Shown here: piece by piece, positions 1 to 7,763 of the stretch
Position numbering within the stretch: position 1 is the stretch's first letter
Layout of the letters: every line of letters begins with the position of its first letter
Assembly: GCA_030531025.1 (NCBI GenBank)
Contig: JAUMTV010000050.1
Location: 1-23,845, forward strand
DNA from: Turicibacter sp.
GTDB taxonomy: Bacteria; Bacillota; Bacilli; MOL361; Turicibacteraceae
Length of the DNA: 23,845 nucleotides
Direction of reading: 5' to 3'
Notes under the pieces: generated by a model
The model's input: the letters and a program-made list of their open reading frames with translations, nothing else
Told to the model about the DNA's origin: nothing
The model's database searches: none
Translations under genes and position numbers: made by a program

Positions 1-47
1 CAGCGGAGGATACATTTACTTCGTAAATGGCAGGTGACCCCTGGACG
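1..47 (+). repeat. Two-hairpin repeat element, copy A (may extend left of the window)
   Basis: The sequence reads CAGC, then GGAGGATAC, then a perfect hairpin (ATTTAC, loop TTC, GTAAAT at 14-28), then a second short hairpin (CAGG...CCTG at 31-43). The same architecture recurs in opposite orientation at 23300-23343. There the GGAGGATAC box and the TTC loop are kept, but the stem bases differ (CTGC/GCAG). Conserved loop and changed but still paired stems suggest that structure is what is maintained. It lies beyond the opp terminator and no gene is visible around it. It could be a small palindromic mobile repeat or part of a structured RNA. Confidence 0.5.
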
Positions 48-173
48 ATAGGATGTCTTTATAAAGAAAGGGTATCAGTATTTTTGTTTGCCACCTTAGA
101 TGTAGAATACTTATCTGTTTTTATATAGATTCCATTTAAATATAATCTATTATCCTTATATATATATATCTAA

Positions 174-208
174 ATAAAAAAACTACTAAGGTTTAATCCT
201 TAGTAGTT
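174..208 (-). terminator. Rho-independent terminator of the opp operon
   Basis: A perfect 11-bp stem (AACTACTAAGG paired with CCTTAGTAGTT, 6-nt loop) lies just after the oppF stop codon. On the minus strand it is followed by a run of seven U. It closes the opp transcript. Confidence 0.9.
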
Positions 209-213
209 GATTA

Positions 214-1146
214 TTAACGTTCGCTTTTCCACTGCTTGATTTCTTCATCTGTTCCTAAAACAAAGTGACCAGGAGTGACTTCTGTCCATGCTCCTTTGTA
301 GTAGTCAACTTTTGATTTATCATAGACAATACGTTTACGATTACGTTCATAGTCTGGGTCTGGAAGCGGGATAGCTGATAATAATGAGCGAGTATATGGA
401 TGAATCGCGCGCTCATAAATATCCTCAGCTGTTCCAAGCTCAACTAAACGTCCTAAGTGCATAACTCCAATACGATCAGAAATATATTTAACCATTGATA
501 AATCATGGGCAATAAATAAATATGTTAATCCAAACTCTTTTTTCAGTGTGTTCATTAAGTTAACAACTTGGGCTTGGATAGAAACGTCAAGCGCAGAAAT
601 TGGTTCATCGGCAATAATAAATTCTGGATTTGTAATTAAGGCACGAGCAATTCCAATACGTTGGCGCTGCCCACCAGAAAATTCATGTGGATATCGTCCA
701 GCATGATCTTTACTTAATCCAACTGCCTCTAAAATTTTATAAACTTTCTCTTCGCGATCTTGTTTGTTTTTTGCTAGTTTATGAATATCAATTCCTTCTG
801 CAATGATATCAATAACGCGCATACGAGGGTTTAAACAGGCCATCGGGTCTTGGAAAATCATTTGAATTTTCTGACAAACATCTGCCTTTTCTTTTTTCGA
901 TAACTTTTTAGCAATATTTTTGCCTTTAAAAATAACTTCCCCAGATGTTGGTTGATATAAGCGAATAATACTACGACCAGTCGTTGATTTTCCTGAACCA
1001 GATTCCCCTACTAATCCGAACGTCTCTCCTTTATAAACCTTAAATGAAATATCATCAATCGCCTTAACTGTTAAGTGATGATTAATTTTGAAATATTGTT
1101 TTAAATTTTTAACTTCTAATAAAACTTCACGTTCGTTATTACTCAT
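214..1146 (-). CDS. oppF: Oligopeptide ABC transporter ATP-binding protein OppF
   Basis: One of the two ATPase subunits that power peptide uptake at the inner face of the membrane. From the start used here (310 aa) it has Walker A GESGSGKST (47-55), Q-loop FQDP (98-101), signature FSGGQ (156-160), Walker B ending IIADE (177-181), the H-loop histidine in FIAHD, and the C-terminal HPYTRSLLSAIP stretch typical of OppD/OppF-type ATPases. An upstream in-frame ATG at 1167 exists, but AGGAGG at 1155-1160 lies 8 nt before the ATG at 1146, so 1146 is preferred. The start overlaps the oppD stop (ATGAGTAA), which suggests translational coupling. It is the last gene of the operon. Family assignment is secure; the peptide range imported cannot be read from sequence. 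Confidence 0.93.
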   Translation of the reverse strand: MSNNEREVLLEVKNLKQYFKINHHLTVKAIDDISFKVYKGETFGLVGESGSGKSTTGRSIIRLYQPTSGEVIFKGKNIAKKLSKKEKADVCQKIQMIFQDPMACLNPRMRVIDIIAEGIDIHKLAKNKQDREEKVYKILEAVGLSKDHAGRYPHEFSGGQRQRIGIARALITNPEFIIADEPISALDVSIQAQVVNLMNTLKKEFGLTYLFIAHDLSMVKYISDRIGVMHLGRLVELGTAEDIYERAIHPYTRSLLSAIPLPDPDYERNRKRIVYDKSKVDYYKGAWTEVTPGHFVLGTDEEIKQWKSER

Positions 1147-2188
1147 GAGTGTATCCTCCTTTTGCACGAAGACGTAATACTGCAGCAGGTGGGGTTACTT
1201 TGGGTGCTTGTTCATGTAATAACCATGTTGCCGCATAATGTGTATCACTTACTTTAAACATTGGTGGTTGTTCTTCAAAGTCGATGTTTAAAGCATACTC
1301 ACTACGAAAAGCAAACGCATCTCCTTTTGGTGGTGTTAAAAGATTAGGAGGTGTTCCCGGAATCGCATAAAGATGTTCATCACTTGTATCTAAGTCAGGC
1401 ATTGATGCAAGTAATCCCCATGTATAAGGGTGGCACGGATTATAGAAAACTTCATTGCTCGTCCCAATTTCGCAAACACGCCCTGCATACATAACAGCAA
1501 CGCGATCCGCAACATTAGCAACGACTCCTAAGTCATGCGTAATGAAAATAACTGCAACATTTGTTTTTTGTTGTAAATCTTTAATTAGCTCTAAAATTTG
1601 AGCTTGAATCGTTACATCAAGTGCCGTTGTCGGCTCATCACAAATTAAGACACGTGGATTACAAGCTAATGCGATAGCAATAACGATACGTTGACGCATC
1701 CCACCAGAAAATTGATGTGGATATTGTTTCATACGTTTTGCAGCATCTGTAATTCCAACAAGAGTGATTAATTCTTCAGCTTTAGCTTTTGCTTCTGATT
1801 TTGAGCATCCTTGATGTTTCATGATTGGTTCCATGATTTGTTTTCCAATAGTCATTGTTGGATTTAATGATGTCATTGGATCTTGGAAGACCATCGCGAT
1901 TTCTTTTCCACGAATCGTATGATATTCATGCTCTGATAATTTCGCTAAATCGATTTCTTCTCCGTTTTCTTTTGTATATGTCATTGAACCGTCAGTAATT
2001 CTACCATTTTCAGCTAAAATCCCCATAATCGCTTTTGAAGCAACTGATTTTCCTGATCCTGATTCCCCAACGATTGCTAATGTCTCACCTTCATGTAAAG
2101 TAAAGCTCACACCTCGAACTGCAGAAACAGGACCTGCGAATGTATCGAATGTGATATTCAGATTATTAACATCTAATATTTTCTTCAT
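1139..2188 (-). CDS. oppD: Oligopeptide ABC transporter ATP-binding protein OppD (AmiE-like)
   Basis: Partner ATPase of OppF, 349 aa. It shows Walker A GESGSGKSV (41-49), Q-loop FQDPMTSLNP (101-110), signature FSGGMRQR (160-167), Walker B LICDE (181-185) and the H-loop THD (217-219). The C-terminal oligopeptide-transporter region follows (IPGTPPNLLTPPKGDAFAFR). In many OppD/DppD proteins this tail carries cysteines; here the corresponding places read GD, RS, ID and AT, as I recall for streptococcal AmiE. The gene lies 21 bp after oppC and overlaps oppF by 8 bp. GGTGAG sits 6 nt before the start. The role is clear; the AmiE resemblance is from memory of the family, not from an alignment. Confidence 0.93.
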   Translation of the reverse strand: MKKILDVNNLNITFDTFAGPVSAVRGVSFTLHEGETLAIVGESGSGKSVASKAIMGILAENGRITDGSMTYTKENGEEIDLAKLSEHEYHTIRGKEIAMVFQDPMTSLNPTMTIGKQIMEPIMKHQGCSKSEAKAKAEELITLVGITDAAKRMKQYPHQFSGGMRQRIVIAIALACNPRVLICDEPTTALDVTIQAQILELIKDLQQKTNVAVIFITHDLGVVANVADRVAVMYAGRVCEIGTSNEVFYNPCHPYTWGLLASMPDLDTSDEHLYAIPGTPPNLLTPPKGDAFAFRSEYALNIDFEEQPPMFKVSDTHYAATWLLHEQAPKVTPPAAVLRLRAKGGYTHE

Positions 2189-2209
2189 GATTTTCTCACC
2201 GTCCCCTTC

Positions 2210-3649
2210 TTACTTCCCGCGTAAACGTGGATCTAACGCATCACGAAGTCCATTTGCAAATAAATTGATCGCTAACATTAAATACACCATAAAGAATGCT
2301 GGCACAAATAATAAGTAAGCATAAAATGTCATTTTACTTGTTCCATCACTTAATAATACTCCTAATGATGACATTGGAATTGGTAATCCTAAACCGATGA
2401 ATGATAACATCGCTTCTGTTGCAATGGCAGCTGGAATTGAGAATGTTGCCATAACAACTAATTGTCCAATAATATTTGGGAATAAATGTTTGAAAATAAT
2501 ACGAGTACTACTTGCTCCAAGTGTTGTTGAAGCCATTACGAACTCTTGATCTTTTAATTTTAAATATTGCGCACGTACAACACGGGCAACTGAAATCCAT
2601 CCTGTTAAACTCATCGCCATCAGAAGAATAATAAATGATCCAGTGACGTTAGATAATTTAACGTGTAAGATATTTTGAATTCCTGAAAGTACTGCATCTT
2701 TAGAAGCAATAAAGATAATTAGGATAACCGTTGTTGGTATAGATCCTAAAATTTCTGTAATACGCATCATGACGTTATCAATCGCTGTCCCACCGTAGAA
2801 TCCAGCGATTGATCCGTATAAAATACCAAGTGTAAAGTCAACGATTAATGATAAAAGACCGATTAATAATGATACTTGAACTCCTGTCCATAAACGTGTC
2901 CATACATCGAATCCTAATTCATCTGTTCCAAAATAGAAATATAAATGTTCAACATTTTTTAACACGTAGGCATTAACATTTACTTTAATCATCTGAATTC
3001 CTTGTGTATCAAACTCCGTTGATTTTAATTCAAATGAGTCTAAGTTACTATATGCCGAATATTGACTCATTAAGTCTGTAACTGGTACTGTTTCAGTTGA
3101 CGATGCTCCACGTAATTGAATCGTGATCATCAGATCTTCACCTTTTCCAGACCACTCAATAATGTCATAATCATTTGGATGATACTTAATTCCTAAAGCT
3201 TCAACAAATTCAGCCTTTGTTAAAGCTGAGTTTAACGCACTTACCTCTCCTGGTAATGAATTTCCGACAAATAAATCAAACGGTGTCATTTTTTTAACAC
3301 TTGTTCCATTTAAAATACCTAATTTTTCAATTCCTGGAACGCGTGGTGGTAAATAACTTAAGCGTGATTTTTCAATTTTTGCTCCTGTATCTGGATCAAT
3401 TAAAACTGGAGTTTGATTATATTTAACCACTTCACCACTTGAGTGTTTTGGACCAATGATTGGTGCTAGGAATGAACAAACGACTAAAATTAAAATGGCA
3501 TACATTGAAATAAGTGCCGCTTTATTTTGACGTAAACGACGCCAAGCATCTTGCCAAAAAGTTAAACTCTCTGTTTTAATTTCATTAGATTGATCTTGAT
3601 GTTTTGTAGCTAATTCAAATTTTGTTGGATCATATTTTTTTGAAATCAT
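2210..3649 (-). CDS. oppC: Oligopeptide ABC transporter permease OppC with enlarged extracytoplasmic domain
   Basis: Membrane permease subunit of the peptide importer. Residues 1-40 are a cytoplasmic OppC_N-like region and TM1 covers about 44-66. The family landmark FGTDELGFDVW follows only at about 240-250, then the remaining transmembrane helices and the coupling motif GASSTRIIFKHLFPN, ending DPRLRGK. At 479 aa it is longer than a usual OppC (about 300), because roughly 130-180 residues between TM1 and the GTDELG motif form an extra, probably outward-facing, domain. The start codon overlaps the oppB stop (TAATG), with GGAGG 9 nt upstream inside oppB. The insert could contact the OppA lipoprotein, but that is inference. 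Confidence 0.9.
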   Translation of the reverse strand: MISKKYDPTKFELATKHQDQSNEIKTESLTFWQDAWRRLRQNKAALISMYAILILVVCSFLAPIIGPKHSSGEVVKYNQTPVLIDPDTGAKIEKSRLSYLPPRVPGIEKLGILNGTSVKKMTPFDLFVGNSLPGEVSALNSALTKAEFVEALGIKYHPNDYDIIEWSGKGEDLMITIQLRGASSTETVPVTDLMSQYSAYSNLDSFELKSTEFDTQGIQMIKVNVNAYVLKNVEHLYFYFGTDELGFDVWTRLWTGVQVSLLIGLLSLIVDFTLGILYGSIAGFYGGTAIDNVMMRITEILGSIPTTVILIIFIASKDAVLSGIQNILHVKLSNVTGSFIILLMAMSLTGWISVARVVRAQYLKLKDQEFVMASTTLGASSTRIIFKHLFPNIIGQLVVMATFSIPAAIATEAMLSFIGLGLPIPMSSLGVLLSDGTSKMTFYAYLLFVPAFFMVYLMLAINLFANGLRDALDPRLRGK

Positions 3650-4608
3650 TATTTTCCACCTCCAGCTAAACGGATACGAGGATCGATGACACCGTATAAT
3701 AAGTCAATAATTAAAATAACAATAACATATAAGAAGGCATAAAAGAAAGCAATTCCTAACGTTAAGAATTGATCCTTCATCGTGACAGAGTTTAATAATA
3801 AATTACTTAATCCTGGCACCCCAAAGAATTTTTCAACCACTAAACTTCCGGTCATAATTGAAACAACCATCGGTCCAACAACTGTAATAACTGGAATTAA
3901 TGCATTACGAAGTGCATGATGCACAATAACTTGTGCTTTTGTTAATCCTTTGGCACGAGCTAGTAAAATATAATCTGTATTTAAAACTTCAATTAATTCT
4001 GAACGCATGTAACGCATTAATGATGCAATTACTGGTACTGAAAGTGAAATAGCTGGCAAAATCAATGATTTAAATTCATCCCACATCGTTACGCCACGCA
4101 TTTCATCAGCTGGTTGATAAATAACTGGTAACCATCCTAATTTTGTACAAATAAAATATTGTAAGAAAGCGGCTAAGACGAATGATGGAATCGAAACTCC
4201 GAGTACTGATACAATCGTAATCGTATGATCTGCCCACGAGTTTCGCTTCATAGCAGCGATAGCTCCTAATGTAATCCCGATTATTATCCCAATCACAAGA
4301 GCTAATGCTCCCGGTTTAATTGTATAAGGGATTCGTGTTAAAACTAACTCCGTAACCTCTTGGTTTTGTAATTTAAATGATGTTCCAAAATCCCCTTGGA
4401 ATACCCCTTTCATATACCTTGCATACTGTACAGGAATCGGATCATTCATCCCATACTTTTCCTCTAAAATAGCAATTTGAGCCTCAGTCTTTTTCTCACC
4501 ATCAAATGGGCTTCCTGGTAATAACTGAAGTAATAAAAAGTTAACCGTTAAAACTAAAAATAACGTAACCAGCATATAGCCAAGACGCTTTAAAATGTAC
4601 TTAAACAT
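3649..4608 (-). CDS. oppB: Oligopeptide ABC transporter permease OppB
   Basis: Permease subunit pairing with OppC to form the peptide channel, 319 aa. It begins FKYILKRLGYMLVTLFLV (TM1), has the classic OppB stretch LLPGSPFDGE and the EAA-type coupling loop (ARAKGLTKAQVIVHHALRN), and ends VIDPRIRLAGGGK. Two consecutive ATG codons occur at 4611 and 4608. GGAGG at 4615-4619 is only 3 nt from the first and 6 nt from the second, so 4608 is chosen. It is the first gene after the intercistronic hairpins that follow oppA. Length and domain layout are normal for OppB, unlike the enlarged OppC next door. Confidence 0.93.
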   Translation of the reverse strand: MFKYILKRLGYMLVTLFLVLTVNFLLLQLLPGSPFDGEKKTEAQIAILEEKYGMNDPIPVQYARYMKGVFQGDFGTSFKLQNQEVTELVLTRIPYTIKPGALALVIGIIIGITLGAIAAMKRNSWADHTITIVSVLGVSIPSFVLAAFLQYFICTKLGWLPVIYQPADEMRGVTMWDEFKSLILPAISLSVPVIASLMRYMRSELIEVLNTDYILLARAKGLTKAQVIVHHALRNALIPVITVVGPMVVSIMTGSLVVEKFFGVPGLSNLLLNSVTMKDQFLTLGIAFFYAFLYVIVILIIDLLYGVIDPRIRLAGGGK

Positions 4609-4674
4609 CATTAACCTCCCCTTCCGGATTTTCTTTCTCTTTGATTCATGTTTTCTTGTTGTATTGAATAAAAG

Positions 4675-4720
4675 ATAGATTTAAAAAATTAATAATTAAA
4701 TTGTCATTTTTTAAATCTAT
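4675..4720. terminator. Perfect 14-bp inverted repeat between oppA and oppB
   Basis: ATAGATTTAAAAAA (4675-4688) is perfectly complementary to TTTTTTAAATCTAT (4707-4720), with an 18-nt loop. A short T run follows on the plus side, and a weaker T-rich stretch follows on the minus side. It lies in the 305-bp oppA-oppB gap. It may act as a leaky terminator or mRNA-stability hairpin that keeps oppBCDF below oppA levels; that role is inferred. Confidence 0.5.
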
Positions 4721-4869
4721 TTTTTAGACAGTGATACGATGTGCAATGCTTTATGCTAAGGCTATGTTTCAATCTGGTGACTGAGTGCTAAAACCTTAAT
4801 TCAAGTCATTTGCTCAATTCATTTACTTCATAAAACTCTCATACTCATTTAAAAGACTTTTTATGGTAA

Positions 4870-4902
4870 ACAAGCATAAGACTAAGGTAGCCTTATGCTT
4901 GT
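4870..4902 (-). terminator. Hairpin directly downstream of oppA
   Basis: ACAAGCATAAG (4870-4880) pairs perfectly with CTTATGCTTGT (4892-4902), an 11-bp stem with an 11-nt loop, starting 12 nt after the oppA stop. The minus-strand tail is TTACC rather than a U-run, so full termination is unlikely. Partial termination or 3'-end protection of the oppA message is more plausible. Confidence 0.6.
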
Positions 4903-4913
4903 AAAACCTCTTT

Positions 4914-6860
4914 TTAGTTTTCTTTAATGTCTACCCATTTGAAGAAGTAGTCAGGTCCAACTGCTTGTGGCCAGTAGTTGATTAAGTTTAATGAACGTAA
5001 GCTTACAGTTCCTTTTTGGTATAAAGGAATTAAAGCTTGGTCTTCACCTAATAAAATTTCTTCAGCATTAATTAACGCTTCCCAACGTGCTTCATAATCA
5101 GTTGCTAAATCTCCAGATTTTGAATCATTAATTAATTGATCGTAATCAGCATTTGAGTACCCTAAGTTGTTATGTCCTCCACCTGTTACGAACATATCTA
5201 AGAATGTCATTGGATCAGCGTAGTCTGGTGACCATCCTGAGAATGCTAATTCATAGTTTCCAGCAGATACACGAGCTAATTTTTCTGGGAATGGAACTGG
5301 TTGAACAGTTACAGTTAATCCAAACTCACCGAATGCTTCGTTTAAGTCATTTTGAATGGCTGATGCCATTTTAATAGCTGTATCTCCAGTTTGGATTAAT
5401 AATTCTAAATCAATCGCACCAGTTACACCCGTTTCAGCTATTGCTTCTTGCCATAATTTTTTAGCTTCTTCTACGTTATATGTATTAAATCCTGCATAAG
5501 TTGAACGGAAATCTTGTCCTTCAAACTTAGTTCCTTCAGGTCCATATACGAAATCTTTTGGTACTAAGTAATCAGCAACTGTTGAACCATTAGCTAATAC
5601 CTCATCTGTAATGAATGATTTATCAATTGCCATATTGATTGCTTTACGAGCTTTAGCATTTGATAATAATTTCATCTCTGGAGTCATTGCTCCGTTACCT
5701 TGGTTAACTTCTAAGTAGAATACTCCGGCATCACCTTCCGCAACTGCATCTGGACGTGATCCGTAAGTTGCTACGTTTTGTCCGCTTAATCCAGCTGTCA
5801 TTACTGTTCCGTCTGTATATAAGCTAACTTGAGTATTATTATCGACATCTTCAATAACTGTGAAATCAATTCCTGACAATGCTACATTTGCAGCATCCCA
5901 GTATAATTCATTTTTTGTTAAATAGAAGCTTTTTGAAATTTTCCACTCAGTAAATAAGAATGGACCATTATATAAGAATGTATCAACACTTGTTCCAAAT
6001 TTATCTTCTGTTACTTCATTAACGAATGCTTCATTAACTGGATAGAATGCAGGGAATGCCATTAATGATAAGAAGTATGGCGTTGGTGTTGCTAATGTTA
6101 CTTCAAAAGTATAATCATCAATTGCCTTGAATCCTAATTGATCAATTAATGTTTGCATGTTTGTATTTGCTTCTTCAACCGATGCAAATCCTAATGCTTT
6201 AATTGCTTCTTCAGCAGATGCAACAGATGCTTCTAAAGCTGCTTTAGCTTCTTCATATTGCTCTTGTGCTGTACCTGTTTCACCATCTTCATAATCTTCA
6301 ACTTTTAAAGCTGCTAAATCTTTTGAACTTGTGTTATAAGTAACTAAGTTAGACGCTAGTCCTAATGCATCACTTGCCCCAACAACACCAGCTGTTTCTA
6401 ACATGAAGTTATATTCAGCACCACTTTGAGGATCGATTAATTTTGTCCAAGAATAAACAAAGTCATGAGCTGTTACTGGCGCAACTTCTGTTCCATCAGC
6501 TTTTACCCATTTAGCATCTTGATTTAAATGGAATGTATATGTTAATCCATCTTCTGAAACATCCCATGACTCAGCAGCCCCAGGTTTGATTTCTCCATTT
6601 TCCCCAAAGACAACTAAACCTTCTAAGATATTTCCTAACATTAAGAATGATACATTGTCAGTTGCCTGCCAAGGTAATAATGATTTAATGTTAGATGTTT
6701 GTAATAATTTTAACACTTTATTTGAGCCCGTCTCACTCACGCTCGGTGTGTCTTGACTTCCTGCACTTGGTTGATCAGCTGCATCATTTCCACTTGAACA
6801 AGCAACAAGTCCAAATGCACAGAAAGCAGCAGCAAATATGCTTACTAATTTCTTATTCAT
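4914..6860 (-). CDS. oppA: Peptide-binding lipoprotein OppA (SBP family 5)
   Basis: Extracellular solute-binding lipoprotein that delivers peptides to OppBCDF. Residues 1-20 are a lipoprotein signal ending in the lipobox LVAC, with Cys21 as the predicted lipidated residue. A short Ser/Asp-rich linker follows, then the SBP_bac_5 fold (for example the motifs AHDFVYSWTK, DDYTFEVTL, SGWSPDYADPMTFLDMF). At 648 aa it is somewhat long. Residues about 180-245 are an alanine/glutamate-rich helical insert just before the DDYTFEVTL strand. AGGGGG lies 7 nt before the ATG. It heads the opp operon and is followed by a hairpin, which suits the higher level of binding protein usual in such systems. A pheromone-binding role is possible but not shown. 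Confidence 0.93.
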   Translation of the reverse strand: MNKKLVSIFAAAFCAFGLVACSSGNDAADQPSAGSQDTPSVSETGSNKVLKLLQTSNIKSLLPWQATDNVSFLMLGNILEGLVVFGENGEIKPGAAESWDVSEDGLTYTFHLNQDAKWVKADGTEVAPVTAHDFVYSWTKLIDPQSGAEYNFMLETAGVVGASDALGLASNLVTYNTSSKDLAALKVEDYEDGETGTAQEQYEEAKAALEASVASAEEAIKALGFASVEEANTNMQTLIDQLGFKAIDDYTFEVTLATPTPYFLSLMAFPAFYPVNEAFVNEVTEDKFGTSVDTFLYNGPFLFTEWKISKSFYLTKNELYWDAANVALSGIDFTVIEDVDNNTQVSLYTDGTVMTAGLSGQNVATYGSRPDAVAEGDAGVFYLEVNQGNGAMTPEMKLLSNAKARKAINMAIDKSFITDEVLANGSTVADYLVPKDFVYGPEGTKFEGQDFRSTYAGFNTYNVEEAKKLWQEAIAETGVTGAIDLELLIQTGDTAIKMASAIQNDLNEAFGEFGLTVTVQPVPFPEKLARVSAGNYELAFSGWSPDYADPMTFLDMFVTGGGHNNLGYSNADYDQLINDSKSGDLATDYEARWEALINAEEILLGEDQALIPLYQKGTVSLRSLNLINYWPQAVGPDYFFKWVDIKEN

Positions 6861-6972
6861 GTATTGTCCCCCTTAAATCACTTTTGCCATATTTGGCATT
6901 TTTTGTATCCTTTTTTGAATACTTGTTACTATTTTATATCCGTCTTTATCATTTGTAAATGCTAATTTATAA

Positions 6973-6987
6973 TTGTAAGCGTTATAT
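6973..6987 (+). promoter_or_regulatory. Near-consensus cre (CcpA) site upstream of oppA
   Basis: TTGTAAGCGTTATAT fits the cre consensus WTGNAANCGNWNNCW except for A in place of the conserved C near the 3' end. It lies about 113 bp upstream of the oppA start and 160 bp upstream of the divergent small gene. It suggests catabolite control of peptide uptake but is one mismatch short of consensus. No confident oppA promoter could be placed; TTTACA followed 15 nt later by TATAAA is the best weak candidate. Confidence 0.35.
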
Positions 6988-7093
6988 TTTGTAATTTATT
7001 GGTTTCTTAGTATAAAATGAACAAAAATACCCATAATAAGTGAATTATTTTATAGTCTCTTTAAAATTTTTATAACACCTTGTTTTTTCACAT

Positions 7094-7121
7094 TTGCTTC
7101 CAATTATAAATTTGATATAAT
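7094..7121 (+). promoter_or_regulatory. Sigma-A promoter of the small membrane protein gene
   Basis: TTGCTT (7094-7099), 16-bp spacer, TATAAT (7116-7121). Transcription would start near 7128, just upstream of the Shine-Dalgarno AGGTGG (7136-7141). Confidence 0.6.
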
Positions 7122-7148
7122 TAGTAAAAAATTGTAGGTGGTGTGAAC

Positions 7149-7577
7149 ATGTTACAAAAATATCATATTTTTTTTAAGTCAATTCTATGGATGATTGGCT
7201 TATCATGCTTCTTTTTGATATGGAAAGGTTTTAATTTATTAAATGCGATTAATACTTTATTTCTTGTCTCACTGTTTTTCTTTTGCATTTATTGCTTTAA
7301 ATGGCTTCTTGATAAAGGAACATTTTATACCTTTCAATATTCCTGGCAAAAAACAAAACGTTACGTTCTGTTTTTCTTACCAAAATATTGGGCATTAAAA
7401 AAAGCAACAGATACAATGAATGACTATGATGAAGAAACAGGCGAAAAAATTTATCACGACTTTCAAGAATTTTACGAATATAAACAATCTCAAAAATGGG
7501 AAGATATTAATCAGCTTCTTTGTTCTAGCCTTATCATGATTATCATTTCATTTGCACTTTCTTTCTTATACATCTAA
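7149..7577 (+). CDS. Small membrane protein, DUF3899-like
   Basis: 142 aa from the ATG at 7149, which has AGGTGG 7 nt upstream; an in-frame GTG at 7143 is too close to that site. Two hydrophobic helices lie near the N terminus (about 10-30 and 34-54). A charged cytoplasmic or loop region follows, with an acidic stretch NDYDEETGEK and a Tyr/Glu-rich segment, and a last helix at about 123-141. The helix layout and the segment LDKGTFYTFQYSWQK after helix two resemble the uncharacterised DUF3899 family (recognised by eye, not by search). It has its own promoter and terminator, so it is a single-gene unit between opp and the exporter. Function unknown. Confidence 0.75.
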   Translation: MLQKYHIFFKSILWMIGLSCFFLIWKGFNLLNAINTLFLVSLFFFCIYCFKWLLDKGTFYTFQYSWQKTKRYVLFFLPKYWALKKATDTMNDYDEETGEKIYHDFQEFYEYKQSQKWEDINQLLCSSLIMIIISFALSFLYI

Positions 7578-7578
7578 T

Positions 7579-7614
7579 AAAAAAGTTCTGACCTAATCGG
7601 CTCAGAACTTTTTT
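7579..7614 (+). terminator. Terminator of the DUF3899-like gene
   Basis: AAAAAAGTTCTGA pairs with TCAGAACTTTTTT around a 10-nt loop. It starts just after the stop codon and ends in a T run, so it is probably active in both directions. Confidence 0.9.
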
Positions 7615-7699
7615 ATTGTATAAACAATTTTGCACTATTTATAATGAAACAAATAATTTTGATGCTTTCTTATTTTAAGTTAAATACCGATGGTGTTTT

Positions 7700-7740
7700 A
7701 TTAAAAAATGAAAAGAGATAGCGTAGTTACACTATCTCTT
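7700..7740 (-). terminator. Terminator of the ABC exporter operon
   Basis: The 9-bp stem AAGAGATAG/CTATCTCTT (7713-7740) is followed on the minus strand by a T-rich tail (TTTTCATTTTTT). It ends transcripts of the 7764-11386 gene pair and faces the terminator of the convergent gene. Confidence 0.85.
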
Positions 7741-7763
7741 CTATTTACTTCATAAATCAGACA

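Noticed and set aside
1147..1160. Another GGAGGATAC sequence in front of oppF (minus strand), followed by the palindrome ACTCATGAGT
   Set aside because: GGAGG is the oppF Shine-Dalgarno and the match to the repeat is limited to nine bases; there is no CAGC, TTC loop or second hairpin, so it is not counted as a repeat copy.
4778..4793. TGACTGAGTGCTAAAA, identical to 16 bases of the clpB promoter/CIRCE region
   Set aside because: Only one CIRCE arm (GAGTGCTAA) is present and the matching TTAGCACTC arm is missing, so it is not a working operator; possibly chance or an old fragment.
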